This document shows positions 1 to 5,961 of a stretch of 5,961 nucleotides of DNA, piece by piece. Under the pieces are notes generated by a model. The model saw only the letters and a list, made by a program, of their open reading frames with translations. It did not search any database and was not told the origin of the DNA. The number at the start of each line of letters is the position of its first letter. Positions within the stretch are counted from its first letter, which is position 1. Position numbers and translations under genes: made by a program. The DNA comes from Oscillospiraceae bacterium (GTDB taxonomy: Bacteria > Bacillota_A > Clostridia > Oscillospirales > Oscillospiraceae), in NCBI GenBank assembly GCA_016302015.1, contig JAEDOJ010000101.1:1-5961 (forward strand), given 5' to 3'.

Positions 1-1
1 G

Positions 2-34
2 AAAAAAGCGCTGTGCTCAGGCACAGCGCTTTTT
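2..34. terminator. bidirectional rho-independent terminator (left copy)
   Basis: A perfect 10-bp stem (7-16 with 21-30) closes a TCAG loop. It is preceded by a run of six A (2-7) and followed by a run of T (30-34), so it can terminate transcription in both directions. On the minus strand it sits directly after the truncated DUF554 3' end (38-79). Its original job was presumably to end DUF554 transcription. Here it insulates the LRR/SLH gene from whatever lies to the left of the window. Confidence 0.85.
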
Positions 35-79
35 GTATCAGAAGATCACGGCCCAGAGGGCGGCGAGGAAGATGGACGG
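6..79. repeat. 74-bp perfect direct repeat, left copy
   Basis: This block is identical base for base to 2059-2132, at a constant offset of 2053. It contains a terminator hairpin and the final 42 bp of the DUF554 coding sequence read on the minus strand. The outer flank differs (A-tract here, TG at the right copy) and so does the inner flank (TCTGACG here, GAGCAGA at the right copy), so the identity has sharp edges. The left copy keeps the A-tract that completes a bidirectional terminator, so it is probably the original 3' end displaced by insertion of the LRR/SLH unit. Confidence 0.97.
38..79 (-). pseudogene. displaced 3'-end fragment of the DUF554 gene
   Basis: These 42 bases equal the last 13 codons and the stop of the intact DUF554 gene at 2091-2804, ending at TCA (38-40, TGA on the minus strand). 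The rest of the gene is absent, because homology stops at position 79 and the adjoining sequence leads to the LRR/SLH promoter. The fragment has no start codon and should not be translated. It reads as the remnant left when a unit integrated into the 3' end of the gene and supplied a replacement end, now at 2091-2132. Confidence 0.85.
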
Positions 80-139
80 TCTGACGAAAGGAGTTTTGCA
101 GTCTTGCGGCAAGGCATTCCGTGTTACAAGAAAAAAGAA

Positions 140-167
140 TTGACATTTTGCTCTCATCTTGTAGAAT
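140..167 (+). promoter_or_regulatory. sigma-A-type promoter of the LRR/SLH gene
   Basis: A perfect -35 box TTGACA (140-145) is followed by a 16-bp spacer and a -10 box TAGAAT (162-167). Transcription would begin near 174, leaving an untranslated leader of about 45 nt before the ATG at 219. The rest of the 80-203 spacer shows no coding sequence. The promoter lies inside the repeat-bounded unit, so the gene travels with its own expression signal. Confidence 0.8.
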
Positions 168-205
168 CAGAATAAAGGAACGGTTGATTGTGTATCAACT
201 GCTTT

Positions 206-211
206 GGGAGG
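206..211 (+). promoter_or_regulatory. ribosome binding site fixing the LRR/SLH start at 219
   Basis: GGGAGG lies 7 nt before the ATG at 219. The longer open frame begins at a TTG at 204, which overlaps the region of this site and has no Shine-Dalgarno sequence of its own. The signal peptide also begins cleanly at the ATG (MRRKIIS), so 219 is the better start. Confidence 0.85.
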
Positions 212-218
212 CATAGAA

Positions 219-2051
219 ATGAGAAGAAAGATCATAAGCGTGGTTCTTACGTTCGTGTTGTTGCTGCTGTCTGCAATTCCGGTGGGAGCCATCATGACTC
301 CGATTGATGACTCGGAGTGGAGTTTTCTGGAAGACAGCGGAACGCTGTATATCAAAGCAGATGGAGAACTGACTTGGCCTCGTAATTTCGACCAGGCTCC
401 GAAATGGAATACAGGAGAAGTTCGCACCTTGATTATCGAAGAAGGCACTACAAGAATAATGGGCGACTTGTTTGTGGGCTATGCGGCGTTGGAAAAGGTG
501 ATTCTGCCGGAAAGCTTGGAATATATCAATGGAATGACATTCAAGGACTGTGTCAGCTTGAAGGAGATTTGGATCCCGAACAACGTCCAATTCATAGGGT
601 CTGGTGTGTTTTCCCAGTGTACATCCTTGGAAAAGGTACATTTACTGTCCTCCCTTAATGAGATCGGCCCGAACGCCTTTTCGAAATGTACTTCACTGAA
701 ACGCATCTCGTTTCCTACTAGCCTGAGAACGGTTGGAAAGGAGGCTTTTTCTGAATGCACCAGCCTGGAAAGTGTGACCCTCCCGGAGGGATTGACCAAA
801 CTCGGAAGACGTGCTTTTTCCGGATGCACGAATTTGCAGCGGGTAGTGCTGCCTGCTTCGCTGGAGGATCTTGGTGAACAGGCATTCAATCTGTGCGAAA
901 AGCTGCGCAGCTTTACTCTTCAGGAGGGTAACTGCAATTTTTCTTGCAAGGACGGCATTCTGTACTCTTCCGACGAAAAAACGTTGGTTGCCATACCCAG
1001 CGGCTATGTGGGGAAATTTACGATCCCGGAGGGAGTAGAACGTGTGGGTTGCTTTGCCGCTATGAGTTCATCCTTCATAACGGAGATCGAAATCCCGGAT
1101 TCGCTGACGACCTTTGATATATGCTCTTTCCTTGGATGTAAGCGTTTGTGCAGCCTGATACTTCCCGAAACTGTGAAAGAGGTCAAGCCAGGGGCGTTTC
1201 ATGCGGCAGCGATATATGTCAAAATAGAGAATCCGGATTGTCGCATTCCCCTAATGGAGGATATTGATTTGGGCTCAGAAAGATACTGGGGCTGGGGCTC
1301 GAACTTTAGCAGCAGCGATGACACCAAGATTTTTGGTACGCCGGGAACGGCCGCAGAGCGGTATGCAACCCGTTATCGATGCAAATTTTTCCCTCTTTCG
1401 GAGTGGAGCGAACCGGAACAGCCCCTCTACGTGCCCCTGCCTGCGTGGACGCAGGAGGAACTGCCGGAGCTTACGCCCGATGAACCCTATGATCCTACAA
1501 ATATGAACTATCACGATCTTTCAATGTTTGCGTGGTATTATGACGAGGTGCGCTACGCAGTCAAGACCGGTCTAATGAGCGGTGTGGGAGATAACCTCTT
1601 TGACCCGGAGGGAACCATGACCCGAGCGATGCTTGTGACGGTGTTGTGGCGCTACGAGGGACAGCCCAAGGGTTATCAGAACACCTTTACAGATGTGAAA
1701 GACGGCATCTGGTACTCTGATGCGGTGGCGTGGGCATCGGCGAATGACATTGTCAACGGCGTCGGCGGCAGTCGATTTGACCCGGATGGTGAGATCACCC
1801 GCGCACAGATGGCCACGATTCTGTTCCGCTATGCGGAAAAGAAGGGCGTCGACACCAGCAAGCGCGGCGACCTGAGTGTTTTCCCGGATGGCGGCTCCGT
1901 TGAAAGTTGGTCAAAAGATGCCATTCAGTGGGCAGTTGAGGAAAGAATCATCAACGGTTCTGACGGTAAGCTCCTGCCCAGGGAGAGCGCCACCAGAGCA
2001 CAGGTTGCAGCCATCCTGATGCGTTTTGTGGAGAAATTTTTAATTATATAA
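219..2051 (+). CDS. secreted BspA-like leucine-rich-repeat protein with C-terminal SLH domains
   Basis: This is a 610-residue exported surface protein. Residues 1-24 form a signal peptide: basic MRRK, a hydrophobic core, and a probable cut after Val-Gly-Ala. A short N-terminal module (GTLYIKADGELTW) is typical of this family. Residues 68-331 hold about ten 23-residue repeats of the LRR_5/BspA type (L..I.LP.SL..IG..AF..C.S), interrupted near 230-262 by an irregular CKDGILY-type insert. A capping segment (TPGTAAERYA) and a proline-rich linker (about 395-430) follow. Three SLH domains close the protein, at about 433-480, 490-541 and 553-607, each with a TRA motif (TRAM, TRAQ, TRAQ). SLH domains are known to bind secondary cell-wall polymers, so the LRR part should face outward. 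BspA-like repeats elsewhere bind host or matrix proteins, but the ligand here cannot be read from sequence. The last residues (LII) are encoded by an AT palindrome at the repeat junction. Confidence 0.92.
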   Translation: MRRKIISVVLTFVLLLLSAIPVGAIMTPIDDSEWSFLEDSGTLYIKADGELTWPRNFDQAPKWNTGEVRTLIIEEGTTRIMGDLFVGYAALEKVILPESLEYINGMTFKDCVSLKEIWIPNNVQFIGSGVFSQCTSLEKVHLLSSLNEIGPNAFSKCTSLKRISFPTSLRTVGKEAFSECTSLESVTLPEGLTKLGRRAFSGCTNLQRVVLPASLEDLGEQAFNLCEKLRSFTLQEGNCNFSCKDGILYSSDEKTLVAIPSGYVGKFTIPEGVERVGCFAAMSSSFITEIEIPDSLTTFDICSFLGCKRLCSLILPETVKEVKPGAFHAAAIYVKIENPDCRIPLMEDIDLGSERYWGWGSNFSSSDDTKIFGTPGTAAERYATRYRCKFFPLSEWSEPEQPLYVPLPAWTQEELPELTPDEPYDPTNMNYHDLSMFAWYYDEVRYAVKTGLMSGVGDNLFDPEGTMTRAMLVTVLWRYEGQPKGYQNTFTDVKDGIWYSDAVAWASANDIVNGVGGSRFDPDGEITRAQMATILFRYAEKKGVDTSKRGDLSVFPDGGSVESWSKDAIQWAVEERIINGSDGKLLPRESATRAQVAAILMRFVEKFLII

Positions 2052-2056
2052 TTAAA
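2039..2056. repeat. 18-bp perfect AT-rich palindrome at the unit junction
   Basis: TTTAATTATATAATTAAA is its own reverse complement. It covers the last codons and TAA stop of the LRR/SLH gene and ends 2 bp before the right copy of the 74-bp repeat. It contains no G or C, unlike the surrounding coding DNA. It may be part of a recombination junction or an A-tract/U-tract contribution to termination; neither role is demonstrated. Confidence 0.75.
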
Positions 2057-2058
2057 TG

Positions 2059-2132
2059 AAGCGCTGTGCTCAGGCACAGCGCTTTTTGTATCAGAAGATC
2101 ACGGCCCAGAGGGCGGCGAGGAAGATGGACGG
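2059..2132. repeat. 74-bp perfect direct repeat, right copy
   Basis: This block is identical to 6-79. It spans the terminator hairpin and the last 42 bp of the intact DUF554 gene, so it supplies that gene's 3' end. If the layout arose by 3'-end integration, this copy came in with the unit and the left copy is the original end. Confidence 0.97.
2060..2087 (+). terminator. rho-independent terminator after the LRR/SLH gene
   Basis: It has the same 10-bp stem and TCAG loop as the left copy (2060-2069 with 2074-2083), followed by T (2083-2087), and starts 8 bp after the LRR/SLH stop. It should stop plus-strand transcription well. On the minus strand, for DUF554, the hairpin is followed only by TT-CA-TTTAATT rather than the six-T run seen at the left copy. 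Termination of DUF554 transcripts is therefore probably weaker here. Confidence 0.85.
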
Positions 2133-2804
2133 GAGCAGATTTGCTACCCGGATTTTTTTCGTCCGCAGGAAGTTCAGGCCGATGCAGAAGATCAGAATGG
2201 AGCCAACATAGGACAGGTTATCCAGGGCGGCCTGGGGAATGAAGGAGCCGAGGAAGACTGCCAGCAGGGTGAAAAAGCCTTGAAACAGGAACACCGGAAC
2301 GGCGGAAAAAATGGCGCCCCTGCCCTGAGAGGCGGTGACGATACAGACAAAAATGGCGTCCAGAATGCCCTTGGCAAGGAAGGTGGAATAATCTCCCACC
2401 GCGTCATGGAAGGCGCCCACGATGGACATGGCGCCGATGCAAACGGTGCAGGAGGTGCTGACAAAGGTGGCGATGAAGCTGTTGTCCCCCTGACTTCCGC
2501 TCTTCACCTTCAGCCATGCGCCGAACCGCTCCACCCAGCCTTCGATGTTCAGAAGCTCCCCGATGACCGCTCCCAGCGCCAGACAAATGATCATCATGGT
2601 GGGATTCTTTGCGGAGATGGCGCCGTGGTCGATGACCAGCATTTTTTCCAGGGTGCTTCCCACGCCGAGGAACATGACCGCTACGCCGATGGCGGTGATC
2701 ATGGCCTCCTGCATCCGGGGCTTCAGGGCTTTTCCGAAGACAAGGCCGAAGACGCCTCCCGCCACCACGCACAGCGTATTGATGATAGTCCCCAAGCCGA
2801 TCAT
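2091..2804 (-). CDS. DUF554 family integral membrane protein (YqgA/YdfK-like)
   Basis: This is a 237-residue, very hydrophobic protein of the DUF554 family, which includes E. coli YqgA and B. subtilis YdfK. The family is a predicted transporter-like membrane protein with no firmly assigned substrate. The N-terminal MIGLGTIINT segment, the LGAVIGELLNIE motif (about 74-85) and the CIGAMSIVGAF segment (about 122-132) are characteristic. About seven to eight membrane segments are visible, near 3-24, 34-53, 68-86, 110-132, 142-162, 165-190, 201-216 and 220-237. The open frame extends upstream to a GTG at 2828. The ATG at 2804 is preferred because GGAGGA precedes it by 6 nt and the family normally starts at MIGLG. 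It is a single gene, divergent from the GDH pair. Its last 14 codons lie in the 74-bp repeat. Confidence 0.9.
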   Translation of the reverse strand: MIGLGTIINTLCVVAGGVFGLVFGKALKPRMQEAMITAIGVAVMFLGVGSTLEKMLVIDHGAISAKNPTMMIICLALGAVIGELLNIEGWVERFGAWLKVKSGSQGDNSFIATFVSTSCTVCIGAMSIVGAFHDAVGDYSTFLAKGILDAIFVCIVTASQGRGAIFSAVPVFLFQGFFTLLAVFLGSFIPQAALDNLSYVGSILIFCIGLNFLRTKKIRVANLLPSIFLAALWAVIF

Positions 2805-2810
2805 GAACAA

Positions 2811-2816
2811 TCCTCC
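2811..2816 (-). promoter_or_regulatory. ribosome binding site deciding the DUF554 start
   Basis: On the minus strand GGAGGA stands 6 nt before the ATG at 2804-2802. The GTG at 2828 has no comparable site in front of it, and translation from there would read through this Shine-Dalgarno sequence. Confidence 0.8.
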
Positions 2817-2838
2817 GAAAACCGACACTTTTCATCTT

Positions 2839-2867
2839 ATTTTAACACATTTTACCGGATTTTTCAA
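2839..2867 (-). promoter_or_regulatory. promoter of the DUF554 gene
   Basis: Read on the minus strand, TTGAAA (2867-2862) is followed by a 17-bp spacer and TAAAAT (2844-2839). Transcription would start near 2832, giving a leader of about 28 nt before the ATG at 2804, with the Shine-Dalgarno sequence inside it. It diverges from the GDH promoter, with about 105 bp between the two -35 boxes. Confidence 0.65.
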
Positions 2868-2926
2868 GAGAAATGCACAGTTTTTTACTGGTTTCCTGCA
2901 TAATTCTCGCCGCCGATCCGGCATAA

Positions 2927-2949
2927 ATTTTTGTGAATCTGACAAAAAT
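2927..2949. promoter_or_regulatory. 8-bp inverted repeat, candidate operator upstream of the GDH promoter
   Basis: ATTTTTGT (2927-2934) and ACAAAAAT (2942-2949) are perfect reverse complements separated by 7 bp. The element ends 22 bp before the -35 box of the GDH promoter and lies between two divergent promoters, a usual place for an activator site. It also fits a T-N11-A dyad as used by LysR-type regulators, but that pattern is loose. No regulator gene is in the window. Confidence 0.4.
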
Positions 2950-2971
2950 AGTACACCGGCGTTCAAAAGTA

Positions 2972-3001
2972 TTGACATGATACAAAAAAAGGTGCTAATA
3001 T
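2972..3001 (+). promoter_or_regulatory. promoter of the tandem GDH genes
   Basis: TTGACA (2972-2977) is followed by TAATAT (2996-3001) at 18 bp, or CTAATA at 17 bp. Transcription would start near 3008, giving a leader of about 67 nt. The first GDH has AGGAAGG (3061-3067) 7 nt before its ATG. No second promoter is evident in the 12-nt gap before the second GDH, so both genes are probably on one transcript. Confidence 0.7.
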
Positions 3002-3012
3002 GCTTCCATACA

Positions 3013-3043
3013 AGAACAAGTGTTTTTGTTCTGAGGACAAGTG
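3013..3043 (+). promoter_or_regulatory. inverted and direct repeats in the GDH leader
   Basis: AGAACAA (3013-3019) and TTGTTCT (3026-3032) form a perfect 7-bp inverted repeat with a 6-nt loop, just after the predicted start of transcription. ACAAGTG occurs at 3016-3022 and again at 3037-3043, 21 bp apart, or about two helical turns. The region could be an operator or an RNA hairpin. It matches no riboswitch that I recognise. Confidence 0.4.
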
Positions 3044-3053
3044 GTTTGTATAA

Positions 3054-4414
<1,361 letters not shown>

Positions 4415-4415
<1 letters not shown>

Positions 4416-4427
4416 GGAGGTGCTCCT
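4415..4427 (+). promoter_or_regulatory. self-complementary Shine-Dalgarno hairpin before the second GDH
   Basis: AGGAG (4415-4419) and CTCCT (4423-4427) are exact complements around a GTG loop, and the pairing covers the core of the AAGGAGG ribosome binding site (4414-4420). The left arm starts in the TAA stop (4413-4415) of the first GDH. Ribosomes finishing the first gene would melt the hairpin, so it could couple translation of the second GDH to the first. Being only five base pairs, it may be weak. Confidence 0.5.
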
Positions 4428-5774
4428 ATGAATGCATACGCAGCAGAGGTGTTGGCACGGCTGCAGCAGCAGTATGCCAACGAAAAGGAATACCTGCAAT
4501 GTATCAAGGCGTGGCTGGAAATGATCGGGCCTGCGCTGGAGGGTCAGGAAAAATACAAAAAAGCGGATCTTCTGACCCGCATGGTGGAGCCGGAGCGGAT
4601 GTTTGCGTTTCTGGTGCCCTGGGTGGACGATGCGGGCATTGCCCACACCAATCACGGCTACCGGGTGCAGTTCAACAGCGCCATCGGCCCGTATAAGGGC
4701 GGCCTGCGGTTCCATCCCTCTGTCAATGCCGGTGTGGTGAAGTTTTTGGGCTTTGAACAGACCTATAAAAACGCCCTGACCGGCCTGCCCATCGGCGGCG
4801 CGGCCGGTGGCGCGGACTTCGACCCCCAGGGGAAGAGCCATCGGGAGATCATGCGGTTTTGTCAGTCCTTTATGATTGCCCTCTATCGCTATATCGGTCA
4901 GGATACCGACGTGCCCGCCGGTGATATCGGCGTCAGCTCCCGGGAAATCGGCTACCTGTACGGGGAGTATAAGCGGCTGACGGGACGGTCGGAAAGCTCC
5001 GCTCTGACGGGGAAGGGACTGACCTACGGCGGCAGTAAGATTCGTCAGGAGGCGGCGGGCTTTGGCGCCGTGTACTTCCTGGGACGGATGCTGGAGCATG
5101 ACGGCCAGACCCTGGAGGGCAGGAAAATTGCCGTTTCCGGCTTTGGCAATATGGCCTGGGGCGTCTGCCGAAAGGCGGCGGAGCTGGGAGCGAAGGTGGT
5201 CACTCTCTCCGGCCCGGACGGGTATATTTTCGATCCCGACGGGGTGAATACCCAGGAAAAGTTCGATTTTATGGTGGATATGCGGCAAAACGGCGACAAT
5301 CGGGTGGAGGCCTACAGCGAACGCTTCGGCGTGGAATTTTTCCCGGGGAGGAAGCCCTGGGAGGTGCCCGTGGATATTGCCATGCCCTGCGCCACGGAAA
5401 ATGAACTGGGCGTGGAGGACGCCATCCGTCTGCTGGCAAATAATGTAAAGTATTATGTGGAGGCGGCGAATATGCCTGCCACGGAGGATGCCCTCCGTCT
5501 CCTGCGGCTCAGCCCCAACATCAAGACGGCTGGCGCAAAGGCGGCAGGCTCCGGCGGCGTTGTGGTTTCCGCATTGGAAATGGTGCAGAACAGCATTCGC
5601 TACAGTTGGACGAGACGGGAAGTGGATCAGCGGCTGCGGGGCATTATGAATTCCATCTATGATGCCTCTGCCGCCTCTGCGAAGGACTACGGTCTGGGAG
5701 ACGACCTGATTGCGGGCAATGCCATTGCCGCCTTCCGGAAGGTCGCCGACGCCATGCTGGCCCAGGGACTGTAA
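4428..5774 (+). CDS. glutamate dehydrogenase paralogue lacking the catalytic lysine (probable pseudoenzyme)
   Basis: This 448-residue protein aligns without gaps to C. symbiosum NAD-dependent GDH at every landmark checked: Lys90, Gln111, Lys114, Gly165, Asp166, Arg206, Asn241 and Ser381. The catalytic Lys126 is Ala (GCC at 4803-4805, GGAAGG). Thr210, a cofactor-contacting residue, is also Ala, Asn374 of the NAGG loop is Gly (GSGG), and the conserved GANIAGF near the C-terminus reads GNAIAAF (430-436). Phe239 and Pro263-Asp264 (SGPDG) match the NAD-type enzyme, unlike the neighbour. The frame is intact throughout and has no decay, which suggests selection for a non-catalytic role. It is likely co-transcribed and co-translated with the upstream GDH. 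A regulatory subunit in a mixed hexamer is inferred by analogy with T. thermophilus GdhA/GdhB; a sensor or a different reaction is also possible. Confidence 0.9.
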   Translation: MNAYAAEVLARLQQQYANEKEYLQCIKAWLEMIGPALEGQEKYKKADLLTRMVEPERMFAFLVPWVDDAGIAHTNHGYRVQFNSAIGPYKGGLRFHPSVNAGVVKFLGFEQTYKNALTGLPIGGAAGGADFDPQGKSHREIMRFCQSFMIALYRYIGQDTDVPAGDIGVSSREIGYLYGEYKRLTGRSESSALTGKGLTYGGSKIRQEAAGFGAVYFLGRMLEHDGQTLEGRKIAVSGFGNMAWGVCRKAAELGAKVVTLSGPDGYIFDPDGVNTQEKFDFMVDMRQNGDNRVEAYSERFGVEFFPGRKPWEVPVDIAMPCATENELGVEDAIRLLANNVKYYVEAANMPATEDALRLLRLSPNIKTAGAKAAGSGGVVVSALEMVQNSIRYSWTRREVDQRLRGIMNSIYDASAASAKDYGLGDDLIAGNAIAAFRKVADAMLAQGL

Positions 5775-5798
5775 CAAAAAAAGCTTCCCTATGGAATA

Positions 5799-5817
5799 CG
5801 GCGGATCGCCGGTTTTT
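5799..5817 (+). terminator. probable rho-independent terminator of the GDH pair
   Basis: CGGCG (5799-5803) pairs with CGCCG (5807-5811) around a GAT loop and is followed by G and five T (5813-5817). It begins 24 nt after the stop of the second GDH. The stem is short but entirely G:C, so it is a likely, though not certain, end of the transcript. Confidence 0.6.
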
Positions 5818-5827
5818 ACACCGACAA

Positions 5828-5847
5828 AGGCTCCCTCTGATGAGGGA
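5828..5847. repeat. 20-bp palindromic repeat, copy 1
   Basis: This 20-bp block (AGGCTCCCTC-TGAT-GAGGGA) recurs exactly at 5870-5889, 42 bp away. Its core folds as CTCCCT..AGGGA-type arms around a short loop. I recall similar CTCCCTC/GAGGGAG blocks as dispersed intergenic repeats in Oscillospiraceae genomes, which I cannot verify here. Confidence 0.8.
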
Positions 5848-5869
5848 ACCTCCGGGTTTGTGCAATCTC

Positions 5870-5917
5870 AGGCTCCCTCTGATGAGGGAGCTGGCGGTGA
5901 AGCCGTCTGAGGGAGAG
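5870..5917. repeat. palindromic repeat, copy 2, with extended second arm
   Basis: The first 20 bases repeat 5828-5847 exactly. CTCCCTC (5873-5879) can pair with GAGGGAG at 5884-5890 (4-nt loop) or with a second GAGGGAG at 5909-5915. In the latter fold GGC..GCC (5893-5904) forms an inner hairpin, so two folds compete. It looks like a complete unit of a small dispersed palindromic (REP/MITE-like) element, with copy 1 being a partial one. I see no gene or clear signal from 5918 to the window end. Confidence 0.7.
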
Positions 5918-5961
5918 AAAAAAGCTGCCGATTATTAGAGTTTTCCGTTTTTTATAGCGTT

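Larger units (their letters stand above)
6..2058. mobile_element. putative repeat-bounded insertion unit carrying the LRR/SLH gene
   Basis: The unit consists of one 74-bp repeat copy plus the LRR/SLH gene with its promoter, giving an R-X-R arrangement. This is the product expected when a circular R+X molecule recombines with a single chromosomal R at the 3' end of the DUF554 gene, by a site-specific recombinase or by homologous recombination. The DUF554 reading frame stays intact, as in 3'-end integration. The unit contains no transposase, integrase or terminal inverted repeats, so any mobilising enzyme would have to act in trans. The inserted gene also looks richer in A+T than the GDH genes. 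Mobility is inferred; the repeat itself is observed. Confidence 0.4.

Noticed and set aside
204..218. TTG start for the LRR/SLH gene
   Set aside because: It lacks a Shine-Dalgarno site, whereas the ATG at 219 has GGGAGG 7 nt upstream and opens directly into the signal peptide.
2805..2828. GTG start at 2828 for the DUF554 gene
   Set aside because: The extra eight codons encode the ribosome binding site of the ATG at 2804, and the family usually begins at that ATG.
2280..2903. 207-codon plus-strand open frame opposite the DUF554 gene
   Set aside because: It is a shadow frame rich in His, Asp and Gly without recognisable domains, while the minus strand encodes a clear membrane protein.
2931..2947. 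Rex-type redox operator
   Set aside because: It begins TTGTGAA, but the opposite half is too close (7 instead of 10 bp between TTGT and ACAA) and lacks TTCAC, so only a generic dyad is claimed.
5828..5889. CRISPR array from the repeated 20-bp blocks
   Set aside because: There are only two copies with one 22-bp interval, the repeat itself is a full hairpin, and no cas gene is present.

Overview
The window looks like chromosomal DNA from an anaerobic Clostridia bacterium, most likely a gut Oscillospiraceae/Ruminococcaceae-type organism. This is inferred from four things: glutamate dehydrogenases close to the Clostridium symbiosum type, a BspA-like leucine-rich-repeat protein anchored by SLH domains, strong Gram-positive-type promoters and Shine-Dalgarno sites, and short CTCCCTC/GAGGGAG palindromic repeats.

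Layout. Positions 6-79 and 2059-2132 are a perfect 74-bp direct repeat made of a hairpin terminator plus the last 14 codons of a DUF554 membrane-protein gene. Between the copies lies one gene (219-2051, + strand) for a secreted LRR/SLH surface protein with its own promoter. The intact DUF554 gene (2091-2804, - strand) abuts the right copy. The left copy holds only the displaced 3' end of that gene. This is what integration of a ~2.05-kb unit into the 3' end of the DUF554 gene would leave, although no recombinase is visible. A 270-bp divergent intergenic region (2805-3074) carries a promoter for each direction and two inverted repeats. Two glutamate dehydrogenase homologues then follow on the + strand (3075-4415 and 4428-5774), 12 nt apart and in the same frame. 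The end of the window (5775-5961) holds a probable terminator and two copies of a 20-bp palindromic repeat.

How the genes work together. The first GDH has every catalytic residue and NADP-type coenzyme residues, so it should interconvert 2-oxoglutarate plus ammonium with glutamate. The second is colinear with C. symbiosum NAD-GDH but has Ala in place of the catalytic Lys (residue 126, GGAAGG instead of GGAKGG). It has also lost Thr210 and the Asn of the NAGG loop, while keeping the substrate-binding lysines and the catalytic Asp. It is therefore probably a pseudoenzyme, conceivably a regulatory subunit in a mixed hexamer with the first, as in the GdhA/GdhB pair of Thermus thermophilus. This gene pair is the most interesting content of the window. 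The repeat-bounded LRR/SLH gene is second.
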